A stretch of 64,000 nt of DNA from CBFDCQ01 sp965603355. Lineage in GTDB: Bacteria; Hydrogenedentota; CAZGCA01; CBFDCQ01. Below the pieces are notes generated by a model. It made no database searches and had not been told where the DNA came from. It worked only from the letters and a program-made list of their open reading frames with translations. Location of the stretch: NCBI GenBank assembly GCA_965603355.1, contig CBFDCQ010000001.1, forward strand, positions 62,001 through 126,000, read 5' to 3'. The position numbers were made by a program, and so were the translations under genes. How positions within the stretch are numbered: position 1 is the first letter of the stretch; every line of letters begins with the position of its first letter. Below are positions 16,584 through 25,591 of this stretch, piece after piece.

Positions 16584-18413
16584 ATGAACTTGCTCCTTTA
16601 TCCGATACTGGTTCCGCTTGCGGGCGGACTGTTGGCGCTACTGATGCCGCGTGCGCTCAAGGGGTTGAGAGAGCTGGTCTGCATTGTGGCGACCGGCGCG
16701 ACAGTCTACCACGCCGCGCAGATAGTGAGGATAAGCAGCCTCGGCGAGCGCCTTGACTTCTCACGTCCCTGGTTGAGCATAGAGAACTTCGTGTTCTCGA
16801 TTAGCCTGCGCGCGGACGCGCTTAGCCGGTTCATCGTCCTGGCTGCCTCCATATTCGGGCTGCTAATTGTCCTGTACTCCATAGGATATATGAGGAACAA
16901 GGACAGGCTCCCCGAGTATTACGCTTACATTGTCTGGACAGTCGCCGCGGCTAACGCCGCATTGCTGGCGGATAACCTCATACTGCTGCTCGTTTCGTGG
17001 GAAGTGGTCACCGTGCTGCTGTTCTTCCTAATCACGATAGCCGGCGAAGGGTCGCCGCCGGCCGCCGGGAAGACTTTTGTAATGATCGGTGCGGCGGACT
17101 GCGCCATGCTGCTCGGAATAGTCCTCATTTGGCGGGTGATGGGCACTCTCGAGATCAGTGCATTGAGACACGTACCGATGCAGACCGGTATGATGCATCT
17201 GATTTACGCGCTTCTGCTTGCCGGGGCAATTACAAAAGCGGGCGCTATGCCGGGCCATTCCTGGATACCGAAAGCGGCGGAGATTGCGCCGACATCTGTC
17301 ATGGCGTTTCTGCCGGCGGCGCTCGACAAGCTGCTCGGCATCTATCTGCTCGCCCGCATGTCGCTATACATGTTCGCGCCCAGCGAGGCAATGAAGCTGG
17401 CGCTGCTTATCATAGGCGCTGTCACTATCATATTGGCAGTGATGGCGGCCCTCGTGCAACACGAGCTCAAGAAGCTTCTGTCCTGTCACGCAGTAAGCCA
17501 GGTCGGCTACATGGTAATGGGTATCGGAACCGGCGTCCCGCTCGGCATCATTGGCGGCCTTTTCCACATGTTGAACAACGCAATCTACAAATGTTGCCTG
17601 TTCCTGACCGCCGGCGCCGTCGAACGTAAAGCGGGTACCACTGAGCTTGAGAAGCTCGGTGGACTTGCCTCGGCAATGCCCGTCACGTTCGGCGCATGCG
17701 TGATCGCGGCGTTAGCCATCTCCGGAGTGCCGCCGCTCAATGGGTTCGCGTCCAAATGGTTCGTCTACCAGGGGGTGCTCCAGGTTGGTCGTCCGGTGTT
17801 CGTCGTGGCGGCGATGTTCGGCAGCGCGCTGACGCTTGCGTCGTTTATAAAGGTCATCTATTCGGTGTTCCTCGGCAAGCGCCCGGAATCGCTCCGTTCC
17901 ATCAAGCCGGTAGGTTTCTCGATGACTTTTCCGATGATCTTCCTCGCGCTATTGTGCATAGTATTCGGTGTATTCTACCATCTACCAGTCAAACAGTTCA
18001 TAGCCCCCGCGCTCGGAAGTCAGGCGCTGGTATTACCGCAACTTGGATTGTGGGACTCGACTCTTGCTACCGGGCTGATCGTTATTGGGCTCGTGATCGG
18101 GATCATCATCTATCTGTTTGGGACGGCCTTCAAAGGGCGCACCACGTCTATCTTCGTGGGCGGCGAGACACTGGACGAGGAAGAGAGCCGCGTACCTGGC
18201 ACGGGCTTTTACGAGACGGTAACCTCCATGCGCGGTCTCGGCACGATCTATCGGGACGCGGAACAGGGTGCGTACGACCTGTACGTGCTTGGGGCACGGT
18301 ACGGACAGAAGATCGTTGACGTGTTCAGGGGAATGCATACGGGTATAGTGTCGACGTACGTCGCTTTTTGCGTGGCTGGACTTGGCATAATACTGTTCTT
18401 ACTGTTGAGGTAA
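16584..18413 (+). CDS. NuoL/MrpA-type proton-conducting antiporter subunit (first of two)
   Basis: 609 residues, strongly hydrophobic, with about 14-16 predicted membrane helices. Family features include LLLVSWEVVTVLLFFLI (the conserved helix 5 Glu), AGAMPGHSWIPKAAEIAPTSVMAFLPAALDK, and the conserved Lys/His region HELKKLLSCHAVSQVGYM. It belongs with the H+/Na+ antiporter-like subunits shared by complex I, Mrp antiporters and group 4 hydrogenases. Together with the second antiporter at 19731 it gives the complex two large pump modules. The start is ATG 16584, with GAGGGTGG from the preceding repeat as the likely ribosome-binding site. Confidence 0.9.
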   Translation: MNLLLYPILVPLAGGLLALLMPRALKGLRELVCIVATGATVYHAAQIVRISSLGERLDFSRPWLSIENFVFSISLRADALSRFIVLAASIFGLLIVLYSIGYMRNKDRLPEYYAYIVWTVAAANAALLADNLILLLVSWEVVTVLLFFLITIAGEGSPPAAGKTFVMIGAADCAMLLGIVLIWRVMGTLEISALRHVPMQTGMMHLIYALLLAGAITKAGAMPGHSWIPKAAEIAPTSVMAFLPAALDKLLGIYLLARMSLYMFAPSEAMKLALLIIGAVTIILAVMAALVQHELKKLLSCHAVSQVGYMVMGIGTGVPLGIIGGLFHMLNNAIYKCCLFLTAGAVERKAGTTELEKLGGLASAMPVTFGACVIAALAISGVPPLNGFASKWFVYQGVLQVGRPVFVVAAMFGSALTLASFIKVIYSVFLGKRPESLRSIKPVGFSMTFPMIFLALLCIVFGVFYHLPVKQFIAPALGSQALVLPQLGLWDSTLATGLIVIGLVIGIIIYLFGTAFKGRTTSIFVGGETLDEEESRVPGTGFYETVTSMRGLGTIYRDAEQGAYDLYVLGARYGQKIVDVFRGMHTGIVSTYVAFCVAGLGIILFLLLR

Positions 18414-18421
18414 CGCAGACC

Positions 18422-18976
18422 ATGATATTCTTGCTATATTTGCTGCTCCTTTTCATGATCGCCGGCGCGATAATCGCCATTGAGACGAAAGACCTGCTCT
18501 CGAGCGTGATATGTGTAGGCGCGATCGGACTGGGACTGGCAATAATCTTTCTGTTGCTTGGCGCACCTGACCTCGCCATCGTACAAGTAGTCGTGGAGGT
18601 TCTCAGCCTCGTGTTGCTGCTGCGCGTGGTGGTTAAGCGTGAGGACGTTACCATCGCTCACCGGTACAGGTATGGCGAGGTGTTCGCGACCGCGACCGCG
18701 CTCGTGTTTTTCGGCGTATTCATTGTGCTGGCCTCCATGGCCTACAAGGAAATGCCGGCGTTTGGTCAACCGATCCTCAATGTATCGCAGCGTTACATCG
18801 CGGAGGGTATGGACAAGGTGGGAGCGCCAAACCTCGTCACAGGGATCTTGCTGGATTACCGCGCCTACGATACCCTCGGTGAGGCAACAGTTATTTTCAC
18901 AGCAATCATTGGCAGTTTGGTCATCCTGAGAAAGAGAGGCAGGATACGTCATGAAGGGGATGAGCCTCATAGTTAG
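18422..18976 (+). CDS. MbhD-MbhE-like fused membrane subunit (MrpA C-terminal region)
   Basis: 184 residues from ATG 18422, preceded by GAGGTAA. The first half matches the DUF4040/MbhD helix set (LLSSVICVGAIGLGLAIIFLLLGAPDLAIVQVVVE). The second half matches MbhE, the C-terminal piece of MrpA (LVTGILLDYRAYDTLGEATVIFTAIIGSLVI). In Pyrococcus Mbh these are separate proteins; here they are one chain. The subunit is part of the ion-translocating Mrp-like module. A start within the previous gene is possible but less likely. Confidence 0.85.
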   Translation: MIFLLYLLLLFMIAGAIIAIETKDLLSSVICVGAIGLGLAIIFLLLGAPDLAIVQVVVEVLSLVLLLRVVVKREDVTIAHRYRYGEVFATATALVFFGVFIVLASMAYKEMPAFGQPILNVSQRYIAEGMDKVGAPNLVTGILLDYRAYDTLGEATVIFTAIIGSLVILRKRGRIRHEGDEPHS

Positions 18977-19382
18977 GACTATAACCCGGCTGCTTGTCGG
19001 GTTCATTCTCGTGTACGGCGCCCACATCGTGCTGTACGGGCATCTGACGCCGGGCGGCGGTTTTGCCGGCGGCGTTATGCTGGCGTGTGCACTGATACTT
19101 CTCGTCCTGGCTTTCGGCAAGGAAGCGGCGCTGGATATCGTGAGCGAGAATGCCGCATCGGCGTGGGACTGCATAGGAGCTCTTCTGTTCCTGCTTATAG
19201 CCCTGCTTGGGCTGACGGGAGGCTATTTCTTCAGGAACGTCCTCGACAAGGGCAAACCGTTCGACCTGCTCAGTGCAGGGACTCTTATGTGGAGCAATAT
19301 CGCGATCGGGATCAAGGTAGGCGCGTGCTTGTTCCTGGTATTTCTGGTGCTGGCGGCCTTCAGGATACGCGACGAAGGGTAG
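18951..19382 (+). CDS. mnhB: MnhB/MrpB-type Na+/H+ antiporter subunit
   Basis: 143 residues, four helices. The sequence GFILVYGAHIVLYGHLTPGGGFAGGVMLA is the strongly conserved MnhB signature. The start overlaps the preceding gene by 26 bases, typical of this tightly packed operon. It is a structural subunit of the Mrp ion pump associated with the hydrogenase. No departure from the family is evident. Confidence 0.92.
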   Translation: MKGMSLIVRTITRLLVGFILVYGAHIVLYGHLTPGGGFAGGVMLACALILLVLAFGKEAALDIVSENAASAWDCIGALLFLLIALLGLTGGYFFRNVLDKGKPFDLLSAGTLMWSNIAIGIKVGACLFLVFLVLAAFRIRDEG

Positions 19383-19389
19383 GGAAGCG

Positions 19390-19734
19390 ATGGGACCGTA
19401 TATTCTGTGTTCGATAATTCTCTTGCTCGGTGTGTACGCTGTCGTGGCGAAGAAGAACCTGATAAAGATCATCATTGGACTCCTTATCATCGAGTACGCC
19501 GTGAATCTTATGCTTGTGCTCATCGGATACAGGGCCGGCGGAGAAGCTCCGATACGTACGGAGGCAGCTCAGGATGCGGCCCGTATCTTGGTCGATCCGC
19601 TACCGCAGGCGCTGATCGTAACCTCGATAGTCATCGGTCTCGGATTGACCGCGATGGTGGTGGCATTGTGCATTCGACTATACGAGAAGTACGGCACGTT
19701 TGACGTGCTTCTCATCAGAAGGTTGAGAGGATGA
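19390..19734 (+). CDS. mnhC: MnhC/NuoK-type antiporter subunit
   Basis: 114 residues with three hydrophobic segments. It has the MnhC/NuoK features KNLIKIIIGLLIIEYAVNLMLVLIGY and DPLPQALIVTSIVIGLGLTAMVVALCIRLYEKYGT. It overlaps the following MnhD-like gene by ATGA. It is expected to form the small membrane subunit next to the large antiporter. Confidence 0.93.
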   Translation: MGPYILCSIILLLGVYAVVAKKNLIKIIIGLLIIEYAVNLMLVLIGYRAGGEAPIRTEAAQDAARILVDPLPQALIVTSIVIGLGLTAMVVALCIRLYEKYGTFDVLLIRRLRG

Positions 19735-21230
19735 ATGATAATCACGTTCTGCCGTTGTTTGTAGCCCTGCCGTTAGGGGCAGCGTTTCTCATCGTGCTCG
19801 TTGGCAGGTTGCGTGAGTCGCTCTCGGATCTCCTGGGCACGCTGATTGCGGCGATTCTGGTGGTCTGCTCCCTGCAACTGGTCGGCGCACCGGAGCAGGT
19901 GTACCACATGGGAGGGTGGGAGCCGCCGCTGGGCATCAACCTGGTCTCAGACGCGCTGAGCACGCTCCTGCTGGTTATCGTCAGCAGCGTCAGCTTGCTC
20001 GTGTGCATCTATTCGATCACCTATATGAAGGGTTACACCAGCAAACCGAAGTACTACGGCCTTTTGATGCTGATGATAGCGGGTATGAACGGCGTAGTGC
20101 TGACCGGCGACCTGTTCAACATGTATGTGTTCCTTGAAATCGCTGCAATCGCATCGTACGCGCTTGTGGCGTTCGGCACTGAGCATGAAGAACTAGAAGC
20201 TTCGTTCAAGTATCTCGTGCTCGGAAGTGTAGCCTCGAGTTTCATCCTTTTCGGAATAGCTTTAATGTATAGCGCAACAGGTACGTTGAATCTCGCTGAC
20301 ATCGCGAACACAATCGACAAGAACGGGCTCAACGCCGTCATGACTATGGCCTCGGCAATGTTCATAGCCGGTTTCGGGCTTAAGGCGGCCATGGTGCCGT
20401 TCCACGCCTGGTTGCCGGACGCACATCCATCTGCGCCCGCGCCCATATCGGCCATGCTTTCCGGGCTGCTGATCAAGGCGCTTGGCGTGTACGCTCTGGT
20501 AAGGCTGTTCTACAGCGTAATCGGCGTTGGCGGAATGTATACGAACATACTGATCGGCCTTGGAATCCTGTCAATGGTGGTAGGGGTAATTCTTGCGGTA
20601 GGCCAGTGGGATTTCAAGCGGCTGCTCGCCTATCACAGCATAAGCCAGATGGGATACGTCATGCTCGGCGTGGGCCTCGGCACTCCGCTCGCGTTGGCGG
20701 GAGCGTTGTTTCACCTGCTCAACCACAGCATGTTCAAATCCTTGCTGTTCCTGTGCTCCGGTGCGGTTGAGCACAGCACGGGTACGCGCCGACTGAAGGA
20801 ACTTGGCGGGCTATGGTACAGAATGCCTGTGACCGGTACAACCTGTTCTGTTGCATCCCTATCGATTTCTGGAGTCCCGCCGTTCAACGGCTTCTGGAGC
20901 AAACTCCTGATCATCGCCGGGGCCGTACAAGCGGCGGACCGGTTTGGTCCTGTGGCATACGTACTCGCGGCCATCACTGTGCTCGTGAGTTTCCTTACGC
21001 TTGTATCCTTTGTCAAAGTGCAGCGTTACGTTCTCTTCGGAGCGTTGTCGGAGAAGCTGAAGAAGATACGGGAAGTTCCGGCGGCGATGTGTATCGCGCT
21101 TGTCGCGTTCGCGATACTGTGTCTCGCGCTGGGTGTTTTCTGTCCGTTCGTTCTGGAAAAGCTGATCTATCCCGCGCGGGACGTCGTGCTGGATAAAGCC
21201 GGTTATATAGGTCTGGTACTGGGGAAATAG
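19731..21230 (+). CDS. mnhD: MnhD/MrpD/MbhH-type antiporter subunit (second large pump subunit)
   Basis: 499 residues with about 14 helices. Key features are LTGDLFNMYVFLEIAAIASYALVA (the conserved membrane Glu), FHAWLPDAHPSAPAPISAMLSGLLIKALG and WDFKRLLAYHSISQMGYVMLG. It is the core ion-translocating subunit of Mrp antiporters and Mbh-type hydrogenases. With the NuoL-like protein at 16584 it provides a second potential ion channel. Overlaps with its neighbours indicate coupled translation. Confidence 0.93.
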   Translation: MNDNHVLPLFVALPLGAAFLIVLVGRLRESLSDLLGTLIAAILVVCSLQLVGAPEQVYHMGGWEPPLGINLVSDALSTLLLVIVSSVSLLVCIYSITYMKGYTSKPKYYGLLMLMIAGMNGVVLTGDLFNMYVFLEIAAIASYALVAFGTEHEELEASFKYLVLGSVASSFILFGIALMYSATGTLNLADIANTIDKNGLNAVMTMASAMFIAGFGLKAAMVPFHAWLPDAHPSAPAPISAMLSGLLIKALGVYALVRLFYSVIGVGGMYTNILIGLGILSMVVGVILAVGQWDFKRLLAYHSISQMGYVMLGVGLGTPLALAGALFHLLNHSMFKSLLFLCSGAVEHSTGTRRLKELGGLWYRMPVTGTTCSVASLSISGVPPFNGFWSKLLIIAGAVQAADRFGPVAYVLAAITVLVSFLTLVSFVKVQRYVLFGALSEKLKKIREVPAAMCIALVAFAILCLALGVFCPFVLEKLIYPARDVVLDKAGYIGLVLGK

Positions 21231-21246
21231 AACGAGGTTAGACCTG

Positions 21247-21732
21247 ATGAGACGGATCGTACATTTCATTGTAGCTCTGATTGTCTGGCTACTGCTCACG
21301 TGGAGCGTGACCGTCCAGAACGTGATTGCCGGCGTCATCGTCGCGGCCCTGAGCGCAGCGCTGTTCGGTCACTTTTTCCCGAGTGACTCGAGGCTCATGC
21401 TGAATTTCAGCCGAGTCTTGTGGTTCCTTTACTACATCCCCGTGTTTCTGATTCACTGCTTCAAAGCCAACCTGGATGTCGCGTACCGAGTGCTGCACGT
21501 GAACGTGCCTATACGCCCCGGCATTGTGAGGGTTAAAACGACGCTCAAGAGCGATATGGCGTTGACATTCCTGGCAAACTCCATAACGCTGACGCCCGGC
21601 ACGCTGACGGTGGACATCATCGGTAATGACATGTACATCCACTGGATAAACGTGGCCAGCGACGATCCGGAAGAACAGACGCTTATTATCGTGAAGAGGT
21701 TTGAGGATATTCTCAAGAGGGTGTTCGAGTAA
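21247..21732 (+). CDS. mnhE: MnhE/MrpE-type antiporter subunit
   Basis: 161 residues. Two N-terminal helices are followed by a cytoplasmic part with the family sequence VKTTLKSDMALTFLANSITLTPGTLTVDI and the C-terminal VKRFEDILKRVFE. The stop and the next start overlap as TAATG. MnhE is an assembly and structural part of the Mrp complex and is MbhA in archaeal hydrogenases. Confidence 0.93.
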   Translation: MRRIVHFIVALIVWLLLTWSVTVQNVIAGVIVAALSAALFGHFFPSDSRLMLNFSRVLWFLYYIPVFLIHCFKANLDVAYRVLHVNVPIRPGIVRVKTTLKSDMALTFLANSITLTPGTLTVDIIGNDMYIHWINVASDDPEEQTLIIVKRFEDILKRVFE

Positions 21733-22001
21733 TGATGATTACCGCACCGCTGCTATTCATGGCCCTGCTCGTGTTCTCGTCCTTCCTGTGCCTTTACAGA
21801 ATAGGTGCCGGACCCACTGCGCCCGACCGCACGGTAGCGATCGACATTCTCGGCACGCTCGTGGTGGGCTTCTGCGCGATCATGACGTGGCAAACAGGCA
21901 AGGCGTTCTACATGAACATAGCAATAACATGGGCGCTGCTCAGTTTCATAGGCACAATAGCGCTGGCCAAATACCTGGAGGGGCGTGGATTCGATGAGTG
22001 A
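21732..22001 (+). CDS. mnhF: MnhF/MrpF-type antiporter subunit
   Basis: 89 residues with three helices. LYRIGAGPTAPDRTVAIDILGTL is the conserved MnhF motif containing the ion-pathway Asp. It overlaps the genes on both sides. The C-terminal IALAKYLEGRGFDE is typical of the family. Confidence 0.92.
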   Translation: MMITAPLLFMALLVFSSFLCLYRIGAGPTAPDRTVAIDILGTLVVGFCAIMTWQTGKAFYMNIAITWALLSFIGTIALAKYLEGRGFDE

Positions 22002-22347
22002 AACCGTGGGGTTGGTCATAATCGTCGTGGGCGTCCTGTTTGATCTGCTCGGTTGCATAGGACTGGTTCGTCTTCCAGACATATACAACAGGCTTCAGGC
22101 GGCCACAAAGTGCGTGACGCTCGGTACGTGCATGATACTTGTCGGTGTAGCGATCAAGATCGGGGTCGGGGAGGGCGGCGCTAAAGCGATCATCTGTGCC
22201 ATCTTTGTTCTGCTCACGTCCCCAGTTGGAGCACACGCACTGGCGCGCGCGGCCCACAAGTCCGGGATAAGACTCTGGGAGGGCAGTGTGGTTGACAAGT
22301 ACCTTGAAGTGGATTCCGGCAAGGAGGTCCCTGGAGCTAAGGTGTAA
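21994..22347 (+). CDS. mnhG: MnhG/MrpG-type antiporter subunit
   Basis: About 117 residues from ATG 21994, preceded by GGAGGGG. The family core LLGCIGLVRLPDIYNRLQAATKCVTLGT is present, followed by FVLLTSPVGAHALARAAHKSG. It completes a full MnhB-C-D-E-F-G set. It overlaps mnhF by eight bases. The C-terminal extension after GIRLWEG is short and polar. Confidence 0.92.
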   Translation: MSETVGLVIIVVGVLFDLLGCIGLVRLPDIYNRLQAATKCVTLGTCMILVGVAIKIGVGEGGAKAIICAIFVLLTSPVGAHALARAAHKSGIRLWEGSVVDKYLEVDSGKEVPGAKV

Positions 22348-22350
22348 CAT

Positions 22351-22962
22351 ATGAAGAAACCGAAGTTAAGAGAGCTTGGCGAAGCGTTAAAGGTCTTATT
22401 CATTGAAGGACCGTATACTTCCAAGTTTCCGAAAGAACCATACATACCACCGGAGACATTCAAAGGCAAACCGCAGTATGACGAGGAGAAGTGTATCGGT
22501 TGCGGAGCCTGCGCCCAGGTGTGTCCGGCGCGCGCGATAGAGATCATTGACGACACGGAAACCGGCAAACGAAAGCTGGCGCTGCGTTATGACATCTGCA
22601 TCTTCTGCGGTCAGTGTCAAGCGTATTGCACGACCAAGGACGGGATAACGCTCAGCAACGAGTACGATCTGGCAACCCTGGACCGGAGCGGTACCGTGGA
22701 GACCGTCGAGAAAGACCTTGTCATGTGCGAGGTGTGCGGTTCAGTTGTCGGCGCGCTCGACCATCTATGTTGGATTAGCAATAGGCTGGGCACATTGGCC
22801 TACGCGAATCCCTCGTTGATTCTCGCCTCGTTGAGCAAGTTGTCCCTGGCAGAAACAGGTACCCCACGCAGTAAGGAGGTAATACCGGCCAGGTCTGACT
22901 TGCTCAGGGTTCTGTGCCCAACGTGTAGGCGCGATATTTACCTCAAGGAGGAATGGAAATAG
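22351..22962 (+). CDS. NuoI/HycF/MbhN-like 2x[4Fe-4S] ferredoxin subunit with zinc-ribbon-like tail
   Basis: 203 residues. Two classical cluster motifs are present, CIGCGACAQVCPARAI and CIFCGQCQAYC. They should connect the hydrogenase small subunit with the peripheral electron donors. The C-terminal half adds CEVCG and CPTCRRD pairs, resembling the extra metal-binding tail of HycF-type proteins. It follows MnhG by three bases, so the ferredoxin is the last structural gene of the complex. Confidence 0.88.
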   Translation: MKKPKLRELGEALKVLFIEGPYTSKFPKEPYIPPETFKGKPQYDEEKCIGCGACAQVCPARAIEIIDDTETGKRKLALRYDICIFCGQCQAYCTTKDGITLSNEYDLATLDRSGTVETVEKDLVMCEVCGSVVGALDHLCWISNRLGTLAYANPSLILASLSKLSLAETGTPRSKEVIPARSDLLRVLCPTCRRDIYLKEEWK

Positions 22963-23055
22963 CGGCGTCTCGTTCTCGATCGAATGGAGTTGTGCGGGAA
23001 AACCATCGGCGGTTCTTTCCGCAGGGAGTTTTGCAGCCAAGAGGGGGTGTTTGAA

Positions 23056-23454
23056 GTGAGCGCGAACCCGAAAAGAATCCTAATCGTTGATGACGATCAG
23101 GATATAGTAGATTCCGTAACCATCATGCTCCAGTCTGAGGGATATGATGTGGTCGCCGCAAGGGGCGGCGAGGACTGCATGAAGATTGTCGGGGAGAAAC
23201 GTCCCGACCTTATCCTGCTCGATATAATGATGGAAAAACTCACGACGGGACTCCACGTCGGATACGAGTTGCGGAAGCATCCCGAGTATAAGTCGATCCC
23301 GATCATCATCATGTCTGGCATCGGAGAAGCGACGGGTCTCGATCTCGCCGCTGAAAAGGAAACCGACTATATCGCCGCGGATGAATTTCTCGAAAAACCG
23401 GTCAACCCGGAAGTCCTGCTGAAACGAGTCGCCGAGTTGACACAGGCAAGCTGA
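23056..23454 (+). CDS. Single-domain response regulator (receiver only)
   Basis: 132 residues if translation starts at GTG 23056, which has GAGGGGG eight bases upstream. An upstream ATG at 22984 would add 24 residues unlike any receiver N-terminus, so I prefer the GTG. The acidic pair DDDQ, the phospho-acceptor in LILLDIMM and the Lys of LEKPVNPE are all present. There is no output domain. It lies about 90 bases after the last hydrogenase gene on the same strand and could be a phosphorelay intermediate for the receiver-kinase hybrid at 8476. That pairing is inferred from position. Confidence 0.8.
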   Translation: MSANPKRILIVDDDQDIVDSVTIMLQSEGYDVVAARGGEDCMKIVGEKRPDLILLDIMMEKLTTGLHVGYELRKHPEYKSIPIIIMSGIGEATGLDLAAEKETDYIAADEFLEKPVNPEVLLKRVAELTQAS

Positions 23455-23494
23455 GTATCCTGAACAGCTTGCGACGTCGCGTCAGACCAGCCAC

Positions 23495-25585
23495 TCAACG
23501 GTACAACTGAAGATAGTTGCCGTACGTACCGAGCACTTTCTTAATGTAGTTTCGGGTTTCATCGAGTGGGATGCTCTCAATGAACGCGTCAACGTCTCCG
23601 GAAACGTTTTCCGCATTGAGCCACCGCCTGACGTTGCCCGGCCCTCCATTGTATGCCGCGAGCACGTAGATGAGATTGCCGTCAAACTCGTTCCATAGAT
23701 AGCCTAGATACCAAGTACCAAGTCTCAGGTTGACATCCCGGTCGAACAGCGAGCCGTCGTCGTAGTCCCCCAGGGCAAGCCGAGATGCTATCCACCGGCC
23801 GGTTGAAGGCATGACCTGCATCAACCCCACCGCACCCGCGCTCGACACGAGCCCGCCGCTGAAGTGGCTCTCTTCCCTCATGACAGCATGTACGAGAAGC
23901 GGATCCAGGCCGGCGGTTGAGGCTAGCTTATCCACGCGTTGAGCGTGGGCGAGCGGATAAAGGTGCGGCAGCAGGTTCGCGACCCGCGATTGCCCGCCGG
24001 CGCTTGGTGTCAGGCCGACCGCCGCGTTCACGCATCTGTCGAAAGCTCCGACATGAAGAAACAACTGCGCCAACCCGTGCACGTCAGAGGCAGGGTTCAT
24101 CACCCCCAGCTTATCCAGATCCCAATCCGCTTCCGGCAGTTGATGTTCAAGGAGAAACGCCGCCCGTCTGGCGAGTTTAACCGCCGGTTCGCCTAACCCG
24201 GTCGGGGGAGACGCGGCGAAAACCGCTTTCTGGCGGGCGGAAGCCGTCGACAGTTTTGCCGGCAATATCATCAGCCACCTGTCGCCGAGCGGCACTCGGT
24301 GCGCGCGTTTGAAGCCAATCATGCTCATCTCGCGCAGCGCTGCCCACGCCCGGTAGCTATAGAAACCGGCCGGCCGGACCTGCGCCGAGCGGGATAGATA
24401 GTGTGCAGCGATGTGACTCTTGCCCAACGCCAGGTGCGCCTTGCCGGCCCAATAGGAGGCGTCATCCGTCAGCCTGTCTGAAGCTACGTTGGTTGCTTCC
24501 ACAAGGAGTTCAGCGGCCCGAACGTAGTCGCCGGAAAGGTACGATCGTACTCCTGCTCGAAACAACGCGTCGTCCGCCAGGAACGATGTCGGATGGTCCC
24601 GGGCGAACTTCGCGTACTGTGCTATCGCCCCTTCAAGTACCCCGTTTCTGTCGTAAGATCGCGCCAGTTCCCATTGCGCCTGGACGGCCTGTGGCGTGCC
24701 GGAATACTCGTTTCGAAGGCGCTGCCACATCCAGACAGCGTCCTCGAGATACCTTTGCCGTGCACTTAACCTCGCTGATTCAAGAAGGGCCCGCGCAGCG
24801 AATGAGGAGTCCGCAAACTGTTCGGCGACAACTGCGTAGGTTTCGAGCGCGTCCGAGGGGCGTTTTGCGCCGGTATACGCCCTTGCCAACTCCAGCAACG
24901 CCTGAGCTCGGTGCACGCTGTCGGCTCCTGCATCGTCGCAAACCCGCTCGCAGACATCTATAGCCGTCTCCCATTCTCTTTGCGCCACGTAGACGCCGGC
25001 GGCTTCAAGTTTCTCAGAGACGCCTCCGGTTTCCGCAAGGTATTCGGCGCCGGACAACGCCTCGTCGGTTCGCGCGGCCGTCCTGCATATCCGCTTGAAT
25101 GCCTTGAGCGCGTCTTCCTGCCTACCGATTTTCAGGTATGTTGAGGCCAGTAGTTCCAACACTTCCGGTTTGTTGATAGAAGACGGTTGGACTCCCAGCG
25201 CCCGTTCAAGTTGCACCACGGCCTCATTGAGCACACCCAGGTCGGCAAGCGTTCCGCCCAATTCAACGCGCGCATACGGTACAGCCGGACTCTGGGGAAA
25301 GTCGTCGAGCAGCTTCTCGAGCGCGACCCTCGCTTGCTCCGGCTTCCCGAGCTGCCTGTAACAGCGCGCCATCCCAAACAAAGCGTAATCGGCGAACTCA
25401 GCCCGCGAGGAGGTCAATCGCTCGAACATCTCGAGCGAATCCGCCCATTCAGCAGCCTGCTCGAGCTTGCGCGCCTCCAGATATGGTCTGCCTTCCCGCG
25501 CGTCAAAAGTAGCGCTTCGCAGAGACAGTGCCGAGAACAGGCTTACTGAACAGACGAACGAAACGATTAAAGTCAGAACGCTCAC
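23495..25585 (-). CDS. Slt70-like lytic transglycosylase with TPR superhelix
   Basis: 696 residues from a GTG start (no ATG is available near the N-terminus). A signal-like hydrophobic N-terminus leads into about 450 residues of tetratricopeptide-type repeats (for example PEQARVALEKLLDDFPQSPAVPYARVELG). The C-terminal SLT domain contains HAVMREESHFSGGLVSSAGAVGLMQVMPSTG, with the catalytic Glu in REESHF, and VLAAYNGGPGNVRRWL. It cleaves peptidoglycan glycan strands in the periplasm. The start is six bases beyond the DUF523 stop, making it the last gene of a minus-strand envelope operon. Confidence 0.9.
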   Translation of the reverse strand: MSVLTLIVSFVCSVSLFSALSLRSATFDAREGRPYLEARKLEQAAEWADSLEMFERLTSSRAEFADYALFGMARCYRQLGKPEQARVALEKLLDDFPQSPAVPYARVELGGTLADLGVLNEAVVQLERALGVQPSSINKPEVLELLASTYLKIGRQEDALKAFKRICRTAARTDEALSGAEYLAETGGVSEKLEAAGVYVAQREWETAIDVCERVCDDAGADSVHRAQALLELARAYTGAKRPSDALETYAVVAEQFADSSFAARALLESARLSARQRYLEDAVWMWQRLRNEYSGTPQAVQAQWELARSYDRNGVLEGAIAQYAKFARDHPTSFLADDALFRAGVRSYLSGDYVRAAELLVEATNVASDRLTDDASYWAGKAHLALGKSHIAAHYLSRSAQVRPAGFYSYRAWAALREMSMIGFKRAHRVPLGDRWLMILPAKLSTASARQKAVFAASPPTGLGEPAVKLARRAAFLLEHQLPEADWDLDKLGVMNPASDVHGLAQLFLHVGAFDRCVNAAVGLTPSAGGQSRVANLLPHLYPLAHAQRVDKLASTAGLDPLLVHAVMREESHFSGGLVSSAGAVGLMQVMPSTGRWIASRLALGDYDDGSLFDRDVNLRLGTWYLGYLWNEFDGNLIYVLAAYNGGPGNVRRWLNAENVSGDVDAFIESIPLDETRNYIKKVLGTYGNYLQLYR

Positions 25586-25591
25586 TTTGTA

